DNA from: Verrucomicrobiaceae bacterium
Lineage (GTDB): Bacteria > Verrucomicrobiota > Verrucomicrobiae > Verrucomicrobiales > Akkermansiaceae
Length of the DNA stretch: 8,582 bases
Reading direction: 5' to 3'
NCBI GenBank assembly: GCA_947372405.1
Contig: CANBTO010000195.1
Location: 1-8,582 of the forward strand
Of this stretch, positions 1-6,776 are shown piece by piece. Both the position numbers and the translations under genes were made by a program. Positions within the stretch are counted from its first letter, which is position 1. Each line of letters opens with the position of its first letter. The notes below the pieces were generated by a model. The model was not told the DNA's origin and made no database searches. It was given only the letters and a program-made list of their open reading frames with translations.

Positions 1-984
1 ACGGACAAGGCCCGCTCGATCAGCTCCAAGGCGGCCGGCCTGAAGAAAAAACTCGAATCGTTCCTCAAACTCGAATCCCGCGTGGCGGACATCGATGAAG
101 GCGTTTTGCTGGCCAAGGAATTTGACGACGCCGATCTCGCCCGTGAGGCGATCCACAATGCCAAGTCCCTGGAGACCGACATCCGCTCCTACGAACTCCT
201 CACCTTGCTCGACCAACCGAGCGACATCTCCCCCTGCTTCCTCGTCATCTCCGCCGGCGCGGGCGGCACCGAGGCCTGCGACTGGGCGCAGATGCTCCAC
301 CGCATGTACACCCGCTGGGCCGAGAGCAAGGGCTACACCGTGGAAACCCTCGACTGGCAGGATGGCGACGAGGCCGGCCTGCGCACCGCGACGTTGAAAA
401 TCACCGGCGACTACGCCTACGGTTTCCTGAAGAACGAACGTGGCGTCCACCGCCTTGTTAGAATCTCGCCCTTCGACTCGAACGCGAAGCGCCACACCTC
501 TTTCGCATCCATCGACGCCACACCGGAAGTCTCGAAGGAAATCAACATCGAGATCAACGAAAAGGACATCGAGATCACCACCACGCGCTCCGGCGGCAAG
601 GGCGGCCAGAACGTCAACAAGGTGGAGACCGCCGTCATTCTGCGCCACCTTCCCACCGGCATCCTCATCCGCTCCACCGCCGCGCGCACGCAAGGCCAGA
701 ACCGCGAACTCGCCTTCGAGATCCTCAAGGCGAAACTTTACACCATCGAGGAGGACAAACAGAAATCCGAAGCCGACCGCGCCTATGGCGAGAAAGGCGA
801 CGTCTCGTGGGGCAACCAGATCCGCTCCTATGTCTTCCAGCCCTATCAGAAAGTGCTCGATCTCCGCACCGGCGAGGAAACCAACAACATCCAGGCCACC
901 ATGGACGGCGACCTCGACTCCTTCATCGAAGCCAAGCTCCGCGGCAAGGTCCGTGTGAAAGGCGCGAAGGACGAGGACGATTGA
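1..984 (+). CDS. prfB: Peptide chain release factor 2 (RF2), 5' end outside the window
   Basis: RF2 recognises UGA and UAA stop codons in the ribosomal A site and triggers hydrolysis of peptidyl-tRNA. The frame is open from base 1, giving 327 residues. Against the roughly 365-residue E. coli protein, about 50-60 N-terminal residues lie upstream of the window. The coiled N-terminal domain is followed by the family block [20 protein letters not shown]. The SPF stop-codon-recognition tripeptide is at 466-474, which marks RF2 rather than RF1 (PxT). The catalytic GGQ is at 601-609 in the context [11 protein letters not shown]. Near the end is the RF2-type block [19 protein letters not shown], followed by a short charged tail (KGAKDEDD). 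A GTG at 82 is an internal Val, not the start. The in-frame UGA frameshift site known in many prfB genes would lie upstream and cannot be judged. The gene itself ends in TGA. It converges with the minus-strand cluster, 12 bases away. Confidence 0.97.
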   Translation, partial: TDKARSISSKAAGLKKKLESFLKLESRVADIDEGVLLAKEFDDADLAREAIHNAKSLETDIRSYELLTLLDQPSDISPCFLVISAGAGGTEACDWAQMLHRMYTRWAESKGYTVETLDWQDGDEAGLRTATLKITGDYAYGFLKNERGVHRLVRISPFDSNAKRHTSFASIDATPEVSKEINIEINEKDIEITTTRSGGKGGQNVNKVETAVILRHLPTGILIRSTAARTQGQNRELAFEILKAKLYTIEEDKQKSEADRAYGEKGDVSWGNQIRSYVFQPYQKVLDLRTGEETNNIQATMDGDLDSFIEAKLRGKVRVKGAKDEDD

Positions 985-996
985 TGTTAGGTCATG

Positions 997-1914
997 TCAG
1001 CCGATGGCTCGTGTGTGGCATTCCTTCAGATAGCTGCGGGCTTTGTCCACGCCTGCGCACAGCTCATCCGGCGTCGGGTGGCCGTGCATGAAGGGATTTA
1101 CGAATCCCTGATAGTTGATCTCCGCCAGCGTCTTGAGCCAGGGGACAAAATCCGCCGGACCGTGACCGGGCAGTTGGTTCATCCCATCGGCTGACTGCCA
1201 TGCATAGAAAAAGAGCAATTGTGAACCGGCGGTGCGGATCACCTCCTCGACCGAAGCCTTGATGTTCTGCAGATGGAAGGGTGCAATGCCCAAACCCACG
1301 TGTTGGGGCGCGGGGTTGAGATCCACGAAGGCCTTGAACGAGTCGGGCGTGCAGAGCAGGGCGTCGCCATGGTTTTCGATGGCCAGCCGCACCTTGGTTT
1401 CGGCGGCTTTTTCGATCTGCGGCTTGAGTTCCTCGAAGAACCTGCGCATCGCCGTGGTGAGTTCTCCGGGTTTGACCTGCATGTATTGCGACTCTCGCAC
1501 GACCACGCCACCGCCGAATTTTCCGATGAAATCCGCATACGCGGGAAACCCGACTGTCTCCATCTTGGCACAGTAAGTGGTGAAGCTGGCCAACGCGAGT
1601 TTGTGTTTGTCGAGCAGTTCCTTCAATCCCTCGGGGCCAAGTCGTTCAGCTACATCGGCGAGGTGTTTGCAGCGGTCGAAGGGGCACCAGATGTCGATCG
1701 CCTCGAAGCCGAGTTTGGCGACCCTTGCGCAGACATCCTCGATGGGCAGCTCCGCCAACATGACCGAGGAAAACGCCAGCCGCATGCGCCATACGGAGGC
1801 GGGTGTGGCGCGGACACGGCCTGTTAGGCCGGCCAGTGCGAGCGTGGCGGCAGTGGTGCGCAGGAACTGGCGACGGCCTAACAGGCCATCAGGTGTCGGA
1901 TCGGTGGAGTTCAT
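997..1914 (-). CDS. Tat-exported xylose-isomerase-like TIM-barrel protein (sugar phosphate isomerase/epimerase family)
   Basis: Last gene of the minus-strand cluster, 305 residues. The start at 1914 was chosen because it places a twin-arginine signal (GRRQFLRT, R14-R15) and a hydrophobic segment ending near RVRATPA at the N-terminus. The reading frame stays open 30 codons further upstream, but that stretch has no family character and overlaps the preceding gene. The rest looks like an AP-endonuclease-2/xylose-isomerase-like TIM barrel (PF01261): a strand/helix repeat, GFEAIDIW (residues 69-76), and a metal-ligand-type LAIENHGDA with E180. The usual later ligands are not where expected: GLGIAPFHL (208-215), FFYAWQ (235-240) and VNPFMHGH (272-279) stand where Asp, HxHxKD and Glu normally occur. 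I believe these motifs recur in a subfamily of planctomycete/verrucomicrobial proteins, but the reaction is unknown to me. It lies 28 bases after the Gfo/Idh/MocA gene, so it is probably cotranscribed. No clear Shine-Dalgarno is seen. Confidence 0.88.
   Translation of the reverse strand: MNSTDPTPDGLLGRRQFLRTTAATLALAGLTGRVRATPASVWRMRLAFSSVMLAELPIEDVCARVAKLGFEAIDIWCPFDRCKHLADVAERLGPEGLKELLDKHKLALASFTTYCAKMETVGFPAYADFIGKFGGGVVVRESQYMQVKPGELTTAMRRFFEELKPQIEKAAETKVRLAIENHGDALLCTPDSFKAFVDLNPAPQHVGLGIAPFHLQNIKASVEEVIRTAGSQLLFFYAWQSADGMNQLPGHGPADFVPWLKTLAEINYQGFVNPFMHGHPTPDELCAGVDKARSYLKECHTRAIG
1818..1887. repeat. 13-base inverted repeat within the signal-peptide coding region
   Basis: GGCCTGTTAGGCC at 1818-1830 is the exact reverse complement of GGCCTAACAGGCC at 1875-1887, with 44 bases between. 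Each arm is also nearly self-complementary (GGCCT-n3-AGGCC), so each could form its own small hairpin. On the coding (minus) strand the arms encode GLLGR and GLTGR on either side of the Tat hydrophobic core. It may affect mRNA folding near the start codon or reflect a local duplication/inversion; no function is known to me. Confidence 0.6.
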
Positions 1915-1942
1915 GAATTTGATGAAGTAAAGGACTCCGGAT

Positions 1943-3334
1943 TCACCAGACCTTCCATTTTTCGCGCACCGGTCGGCTGAGCATCTTGGTCGCATCCGCG
2001 TCACCTATGATTTCCTCCTTCGCCGGATCCCAAGTGATGGGTCGCTTGAGGATGGCTGCGGCATTGGCGAGATGGCAGATGGTGTCCGTGCGGATCGCCA
2101 TCTCGACGGGACACATGGTTTCCTTTCTGGATTTCACGCACTCGATGAAATTGAGGACGTGCTCGGTGGCAGGCGCGAAATCCTCGTCGTCATCCTTGAA
2201 TTTGGTCCGCCAGATCTCGCGGTCATGGGCGCCGAAGCCGTTGGCATCGGTGATCCAGCCCTCAGTCCCCATGAAGATGACGCCGTCAAAGCCAAGCTTG
2301 TTGTATTTCCCGCCGAATTCAGGCATACCGGTGAAAACCGCTTCGGCCTTGGACACCTCCATCAGGCGCATCTTCACGCCGTTGTCATAATCGCAGTTCA
2401 CATCCCATGTTTCGAGGGTGCGGTAGATGCCTTCCTGTGGAACCGAACCCGTGCCTTCATAACGGACCGGACTTGTATGGTCGGACTTGTTGCCCCACTG
2501 CGCCAGGCCGAGCTCGTGGACCGCGCAGCCTGCGATGAATCCGAGCGAGGTTTCGGGACAATGATAGCCACCCCAGTTGGTGCAGCGGTCCGCGGTGTAA
2601 GGGACCATTTCGGCAGGACCCATCCAGGCATCGAAGTCGAGATCCTCCGGCACCGGGATCTCCTGGTTGCTGCCATAGGGTTTGACATGATAGTTGCCGG
2701 CATCCCATTTCACTCCGCGGCTCCACACATACATCTTCTCAAGTTTCCCAATATATCCGTTTCTAACAAGACGGACCATCTGGCGGTATCTGGCCGAGGA
2801 CCGGAACTGGGTGCCGAACTGGAAGACCCGCTTGGTTTCCAGCGCGGTTTGCCTGAGCAGCTTGGTCAGCGAAAAATTCAGAGCGAGGGGCTTCTGGCAA
2901 TAGACGTCCTTGCCCGCCTTTATCGCCGCGATGGCCATCGGCGTGTGCCAATTGTCATGAGCTCCGATCATGACAGCGTCGATGTCCGGGCGCGCAAGGA
3001 TTTCCCGGAAATCCTCATGTGCCTTGACGAGACTGGTTTCACCGTATTGGGCATTCAGTTCCGCTGCGAACTGGTTCCTTCGGCTGCGGTATGCATCGGC
3101 CACGGCGATGATCCGCACGTCCTTGATATGCCCGAGATTTGACCGGTGGTAGTTGCCGATGTTGCCGCAACCGATCAGCCCGACATTGACGATTCCATTG
3201 GCGGAGGGGGCTCCGAACAACGGGCGCGTCAGGATATTAGGGACAGCGAATACCGTGCTGGCTCCAATGGTATTCTTGATAAACCGTCGGCGGGAACTGG
3301 AAATGACATGCGATTTTTCTGTTAGGAAGTTCAT
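1943..3334 (-). CDS. Tat-exported Gfo/Idh/MocA family oxidoreductase
   Basis: A 463-residue NAD(P)-dependent sugar/polyol dehydrogenase of the Gfo/Idh/MocA family, probably oxidising or epimerising a carbohydrate in the periplasm. The start at 3334 puts a near-consensus twin-arginine motif SRRRFIK at residues 14-20, followed by a hydrophobic stretch ending near GAPSANG. The Rossmann fold begins at NVGLIGCGNIGNYH (50-63). Next come VADAY (78-82) and the family hallmark AGKDVYCQKPL (140-150), with QKP in place of the common EKP; K148 is the expected catalytic lysine. The C-terminal substrate domain includes AVHELGLAQW (271-280). It ends EKWKVW, a tail typical of the planctomycete/verrucomicrobial secreted members as I recall them. 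An ATG upstream at 3631 in the same frame would give 99 residues of unrelated sequence and is rejected. The start ATG overlaps the stop of the upstream gene (ATGA, 3331-3334), which suggests translational coupling. No Shine-Dalgarno is visible. Confidence 0.94.
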   Translation of the reverse strand: MNFLTEKSHVISSSRRRFIKNTIGASTVFAVPNILTRPLFGAPSANGIVNVGLIGCGNIGNYHRSNLGHIKDVRIIAVADAYRSRRNQFAAELNAQYGETSLVKAHEDFREILARPDIDAVMIGAHDNWHTPMAIAAIKAGKDVYCQKPLALNFSLTKLLRQTALETKRVFQFGTQFRSSARYRQMVRLVRNGYIGKLEKMYVWSRGVKWDAGNYHVKPYGSNQEIPVPEDLDFDAWMGPAEMVPYTADRCTNWGGYHCPETSLGFIAGCAVHELGLAQWGNKSDHTSPVRYEGTGSVPQEGIYRTLETWDVNCDYDNGVKMRLMEVSKAEAVFTGMPEFGGKYNKLGFDGVIFMGTEGWITDANGFGAHDREIWRTKFKDDDEDFAPATEHVLNFIECVKSRKETMCPVEMAIRTDTICHLANAAAILKRPITWDPAKEEIIGDADATKMLSRPVREKWKVW

Positions 3335-4260
3335 GGTTTTGCAGGATTCGATGTTTCTGAAGTGGCAAATGGGTTGGAGTCTTTCCAAGCTGAGGCGATG
3401 TTTGCCAGACGGGTGTGGTCCGACGGAATGGAAAGCACCGCAAGACTGTAGCGCAGGGTCCAGCTTTGGCCCTTGGCCAGTGTGAAGGGCTCGTTCTTCA
3501 GGTTGAGCGTTGCGGATAGATAACAAAACGGTTTGCTCATCGTGAACCATTCTCCCGGTCGCGGATTGGCGGTGTGGGCGAGCATCAGCACGGTCACCGG
3601 CCGTCCTTCGATCACGCAACGGACCGCGCACCAGTCACCGGGGGAGACTCTTTCCCCACCGATCGCAGGCGGGGTGGCGGCATCCGACCAGATGAATTCA
3701 CCATGGATGGCCCACTCCGGTAAAAAGCGCATGCCCAAGCCGAAGTATTGCGATCCCGACAAACGCACGGCCTCGCGTCCCGCTGCCGGGGTGAGTGTGG
3801 ATTGCCAATCCAGCCAGTGCACGGCATCCGCACCCTTGCCTGTGACACGCACCCGCACCTGGCGGGATTCATCAAGCAATGGCGTGCCGTCCGTGGCGAG
3901 CCAGCGCAGCCGCTGCGCGAAGCCATCACCCGCTGGCGCGGCAACGGTTTCCGTCAGCTCCTGACGTCCTGCATTGTTGATGTCCTTCTCAGCCCAGAAA
4001 TCCGTATCATCCGCGCGGAGGGCGAACATCAGCCCGTGGTGGTGGAAATGGTCCGGCGGAGAATCCGCCAGCAAAGGAACAGGCTTTTCACCCGGCGCGA
4101 ACAATTGCGCGATGTACGGCTTGTTTGGGTTGGGCACCTTCTGCCACAGCGCGACCACCGGCCCGTCCGCAGCGCGCAACGGAACCAGCGGCGGGGTTTC
4201 CGCGGCTGAGTCAATGGCCAAAAAGGCCATGATCAGTAACGAAACCATTGGATGTTTCAT
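3331..4260 (-). CDS. Secreted DUF6807 / PmoA-like protein
   Basis: A 309-residue protein of the family often labelled 'PmoA' or DUF6807 in planctomycetes and Verrucomicrobia. The label does not make it a methane monooxygenase subunit; the biochemical role is not established, but these genes usually sit in carbohydrate-degradation clusters. The start at 4260 gives a Sec-type signal: MKHPM, a hydrophobic core (VSLLIMAFLAI) and a likely cleavage near DSAA-ET (residue 20). Family marks are PYIAQLFAPGEK (48-59), the His-rich SPPDHFHHHGLMFAL (67-81), DFWAEKD (87-93), SGSQYFGLGMRF (168-179) and GEWFTMSKPF (236-245). The His cluster could bind metal or substrate, but that is inference. The frame is open 71 codons further upstream, overlapping the UroD-like gene; those residues look unlike protein and come before the signal, so they are excluded. 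It starts 10 bases after the preceding stop and overlaps the next gene by 4 bases. Confidence 0.88.
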   Translation of the reverse strand: MKHPMVSLLIMAFLAIDSAAETPPLVPLRAADGPVVALWQKVPNPNKPYIAQLFAPGEKPVPLLADSPPDHFHHHGLMFALRADDTDFWAEKDINNAGRQELTETVAAPAGDGFAQRLRWLATDGTPLLDESRQVRVRVTGKGADAVHWLDWQSTLTPAAGREAVRLSGSQYFGLGMRFLPEWAIHGEFIWSDAATPPAIGGERVSPGDWCAVRCVIEGRPVTVLMLAHTANPRPGEWFTMSKPFCYLSATLNLKNEPFTLAKGQSWTLRYSLAVLSIPSDHTRLANIASAWKDSNPFATSETSNPAKP

Positions 4261-4270
4261 GGTGTTTTGG

Positions 4271-5704
4271 TTAGAAAGAAAGCAGGCACTGATAGACGAA
4301 CATGTATGCCTGTGCGTCGGTTTGGGTCCAGATGCGTTCGAGCAGTGGCTCGTTTTCGATGCCAACCGGAAGCTCGGTCCGTTTTTGCGACCATGGCCGG
4401 ACCGTGCCAGGTGTTCCGTGAAAGGACGGGATGGGCGAGACGGACTGCTGGCTGGCGGCTTCCCTGCCATCACACGGGCGCAGCGGGGCGGCGCTCACTG
4501 AACTTGCCGCTGCGGAATAGATGCCATACTCCCGGGTGAAGTCGGTGAGGGCGTGCATGTTCTCGATCGACGTGTCATCCTGCATGATCGCGCTGGCATC
4601 CATGATGTATCCGCCATCCTTTGCCACTTCATCGATGATGCGTTTGCAGCAGGCCCTCACCGCGTCCTGAGTCCCGTAACTCAGCAACGTATTGGGAACC
4701 CCGCCGCTCAGGCAGAACTTGTGGCCGAGCTTGCGGTGGGTCGCAAACAAGTCGCCGCGGTCCACATGATAGACGATGCTGGCGTCCGGCAGTTCGGCGA
4801 ATGAATCGAGATGATAGTCCCAGTTGCCCTCGGCATAAAAGAGCGTCTGGTGGCCGTGCGCCCACAAGTTCTCAATGATGGGCTTGAGGGTCGGCCAGTA
4901 ATGCGAGTGAAACTGCGGGGGAGTGATGAACGGCACGCAGCCCCGGTGCATCCAAAAACCGATGGGAACCTGCTTCTGCGGGTCCGCGGTGGCCAGCGCC
5001 ACATGATACATGTGGGGCATCAGCGCCTCGGCGGCGGCCAAGACCTTCGCCGGTTGTTCCGCCATGTCGATGGACAACCCGACATATCCGCGCAGTTTGT
5101 CGGCAATGATATCAAACGGGGATTTGAGGATACCGCAAATGGCGGGCACGGTGCCGCACTCGTTGATGAGGCGGGCATGCTGGTCTCCGAAAGCATTGAA
5201 GTATTGGGACATGGCCATCGCTCCCTTGATCAACGCCTGATGACCACGCGAAGTGGCGGGTTCCCCCGGTGCCGGAACATCCCGCAAGGTCCGCGGCAGC
5301 CAGACGTTCAACAGGAAATCCGTCGGATCATCGATCAGATGATCGTATTCGTCCTCCCGCATGAACTCATTGCCTTCGGAGGGTTCAAGATATTGAAAGC
5401 CGGATTTGGCAGGAACGTCGATGCCCGGAACGGCATAATAGCGGGTGGTCAGTGCCTGGGTGAGTCCCGTCCAGACATAGACCATGTTGCCGACGACCGC
5501 ATCCCAATCAAACAAACTCGCGCAGGTGCGCGCGGCGGCAAATGCCTTTTCGTAATCGTGGCTGACTTCCTGATTGGTGAAACCCGCCACCTTGGCGGTG
5601 AACTCCGCGACAAACGGCCGGATCGGCACGCAATCCGGTTTTTCGTTGCGCATCGCGGTCAGATACCGGCTCAGGCGTTGTTGGTATTTTTCATGCGCGT
5701 TCAT
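4271..5704 (-). CDS. Uroporphyrinogen decarboxylase (UroD)-like family protein with an 81-residue C-terminal extension
   Basis: A 477-residue cytosolic protein (no signal peptide) of the UroD-like superfamily, which includes heme-pathway HemE and corrinoid-dependent methyltransferases. It is not a plain HemE: it opens with EKYQQRLSRYLTAMRNEKPD (5-24) and has VGNMVYVWTGLTQA (71-84), FWMHRGCVPFITPPQF (250-265), LFYAEGNWDYHLDSF (288-302), KFCLSGGVPN (329-338) and GGYIMDASAI (364-373), blocks I associate with a planctomycete/verrucomicrobial family found in catabolic clusters. H253, C256 and C331 could form a metal site as in methyltransferases, but this is only suggestive. The family core seems to end at TREYGIY (390-396). 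Residues 397-477 match nothing I recognise, although their third-position GC (about 69% by hand) equals that of the start of the gene. The start at 5704 was chosen because the 27 codons upstream lack family character. It lies 73 bases after the isomerase gene and ends 10 bases before the next. Confidence 0.87.
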   Translation of the reverse strand: MNAHEKYQQRLSRYLTAMRNEKPDCVPIRPFVAEFTAKVAGFTNQEVSHDYEKAFAAARTCASLFDWDAVVGNMVYVWTGLTQALTTRYYAVPGIDVPAKSGFQYLEPSEGNEFMREDEYDHLIDDPTDFLLNVWLPRTLRDVPAPGEPATSRGHQALIKGAMAMSQYFNAFGDQHARLINECGTVPAICGILKSPFDIIADKLRGYVGLSIDMAEQPAKVLAAAEALMPHMYHVALATADPQKQVPIGFWMHRGCVPFITPPQFHSHYWPTLKPIIENLWAHGHQTLFYAEGNWDYHLDSFAELPDASIVYHVDRGDLFATHRKLGHKFCLSGGVPNTLLSYGTQDAVRACCKRIIDEVAKDGGYIMDASAIMQDDTSIENMHALTDFTREYGIYSAAASSVSAAPLRPCDGREAASQQSVSPIPSFHGTPGTVRPWSQKRTELPVGIENEPLLERIWTQTDAQAYMFVYQCLLSF

Positions 5705-5777
5705 ACGAGGAAGGCCGTGGTGGTTTGGGTGAGTGGGATTTCGACGAATACCGGTGGTCACGAAGAGAGGAAGAATG

Positions 5778-6620
5778 TCAGGCAAGCCACTTGGCCAGGG
5801 CCTTGTTCAGGTAAGAGATACTGCGCCCAGCCTCGTCGATTTTTCCACATTCCACGCTGAGGAAAATCTCCCGGTCCACCGGTTCCATGATTTCCGCCAC
5901 GCGTTCCCAATCCACGACGCCCTCGCCACAGGCACAACCGACCGGCGTGCCGGTGACCTTGCCGCGCTCCTCGGCGCTGTGGGCCATTGAGATGTCCTTG
6001 GCATGGATGTGATGGACGCGGTCGCGGACTTTCTCCAGTCCCTCGTAAGGATCCTCGATGCCGGCGAGATAACTGTTGCCGGTGTCCCAGTTGATCTGGA
6101 TCCATGGTGAGTCCACCAGGTTCACGATCTTGAGCAGGCCGTCGGTGGTTTTGGTGTAAACGCCGTGCGGTTCGATGCAGAGATACTTTCTGTGTCGCGC
6201 GCAAACCTGCGCCACGCGTGTGAGCGTGTAGCGCATCGTGTCATGTGCGAAGGCGTCGTCCATCCACCCGGGTTTGACCATTTCATCGGAGTTCAGAAAA
6301 TCGCAGCCAACAAACGACGCGAGCACTGCGGCACGGGTCAGGCGGTCCACCGCCGCCTCGGGTTTCATCAAGGGCGAATGCGCCGAGAGGCTGGAAACCT
6401 TCATGCCGTATCGGTCGCAGATTTCCTTCATCAACAGCGGATCCTCCTCCATCGAGAACGAATGGAAATAATTCACCTCGCTGAGCAGTTCCCAACCGGT
6501 GTGGACCATCGGTTCGATCCAGCGGTAGCCGAGTTCCGAGGCGATCCTCACACCGGCTTCAAACGATTGGTCCGCCGAACGGCAGAACTCCATGTTGAGG
6601 GAGATTTTGAACCTGGCCAT
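5778..6620 (-). CDS. Cytosolic sugar phosphate isomerase/epimerase (xylose-isomerase-like TIM barrel)
   Basis: First gene of the cluster, 280 residues, with no signal peptide. It is an AP-endonuclease-2/xylose-isomerase-like TIM barrel (PF01261), a fold used by hexose/ketose 3-epimerases, hydroxypyruvate isomerase and inosose dehydratase (IolE). The full set of expected metal ligands can be seen: E150 in LCIEPHG, D179 in INWDTGN, H204/H206 in VHHIHAKD and E257 in LSVECGK. H81 (SAHSPL) may contact substrate. GEGVVDWERV (232-241) matches the usual segment that precedes the last barrel strands. So this copy looks catalytically intact, unlike the exported paralogue at the other end of the operon. 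The exact sugar substrate cannot be told from sequence. The start at 6620 fits the fold (MARFKISLNM as strand 1). Upstream is the divergent intergenic region with a candidate promoter; no Shine-Dalgarno is seen. Confidence 0.92.
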   Translation of the reverse strand: MARFKISLNMEFCRSADQSFEAGVRIASELGYRWIEPMVHTGWELLSEVNYFHSFSMEEDPLLMKEICDRYGMKVSSLSAHSPLMKPEAAVDRLTRAAVLASFVGCDFLNSDEMVKPGWMDDAFAHDTMRYTLTRVAQVCARHRKYLCIEPHGVYTKTTDGLLKIVNLVDSPWIQINWDTGNSYLAGIEDPYEGLEKVRDRVHHIHAKDISMAHSAEERGKVTGTPVGCACGEGVVDWERVAEIMEPVDREIFLSVECGKIDEAGRSISYLNKALAKWLA

Positions 6621-6640
6621 GAGAGTGGGCGCTGTGAAGG

Positions 6641-6677
6641 TTGCTTAACGATACGGGCGGGTTTTCTGGTTTGTCTT
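6641..6677 (-). promoter_or_regulatory. Candidate promoter of the five-gene cluster
   Basis: Read on the minus strand, AAGACA (6677-6672) resembles a sigma-70 -35 box (4 of 6), followed by an 18-base spacer and TATCGT (6653-6648, 4 of 6) as a -10 box. This places a start site near 6641, about 20 bases before the ATG at 6620. It is a by-eye match in a short divergent intergenic region and could be wrong. Confidence 0.35.
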
Positions 6678-6689
6678 TCGCTCCCGCCC
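6655..6689. promoter_or_regulatory. Candidate operator: GGGCGGG / CCCGCCC inverted repeat between divergent genes
   Basis: GGGCGGG at 6655-6661 and CCCGCCC at 6683-6689 are perfect 7-base inverted arms separated by an AT-richer 21-base centre (28 bases arm to arm, under three helical turns). One arm lies in the spacer of the candidate leftward promoter and the other in the spacer of the candidate rightward promoter. This is the arrangement expected if one dimeric regulator, plausibly the adjacent AraC protein, controls both. Binding is inferred only. It is not a good terminator, as there is no U-tract and the loop is long. Confidence 0.4.
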
Positions 6690-6700
6690 AGTGGTAAATA
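6671..6700 (+). promoter_or_regulatory. Candidate promoter of the AraC-type regulator gene
   Basis: TTGTCT (6671-6676) as -35 and TAAATA (6695-6700) as -10 are separated by 18 bases. The -10 is preceded by TGG, giving an extended -10 (TGn) appearance. The -35 overlaps the -35 proposed for the opposite strand. A start near 6707 would leave only about 20 bases before the probable non-canonical start at 6726, or about 70 before the GTG at 6777. Match by eye only. Confidence 0.3.
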
Positions 6701-6776
6701 TTGAAACATCAGCCGACGCTCCGCCATTTTCCACGGCAACGACGAAACGCACCGCGCCGACACCTGCGATCCTCTG

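Noticed and set aside
1..984. Possible programmed +1 frameshift of prfB
   Set aside because: The site lies near codon 25 in known cases, upstream of this window; the visible frame is uninterrupted.
999..1009. AGCC-GAT-GGCT hairpin near the convergent ends of prfB and the cluster
   Set aside because: Only a 4-base stem inside coding sequence without a T-run; too weak to call a terminator.
2072..3142. Long open frame on the + strand opposite the Gfo/Idh/MocA gene (356 codons)
   Set aside because: It is antisense to a clearly recognised enzyme, shows no protein-family features, and long antisense frames are expected in GC-rich genes.
3331..4260. Reading the DUF6807 protein as a particulate methane monooxygenase subunit because of the 'PmoA' label
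   Set aside because: It has a single signal peptide and no multi-pass membrane segments, and there are no pmoB or pmoC neighbours; the label is a family-name artefact.
4271..5704. Calling the UroD-like gene hemE
   Set aside because: Length, motifs and catabolic context differ from HemE; no other heme-pathway gene is nearby.
4811..5860. Long open frame on the + strand opposite the UroD-like gene (349 codons)
   Set aside because: Same reason: antisense to a convincing gene, no recognisable domain.
6691..6776. Starts of the AraC gene at GTG 6691 or TTG 6701
   Set aside because: Both are in other reading frames from the HTH-bearing frame and run out of frame into it; usable only if there is a frameshift, for which there is no direct sign.
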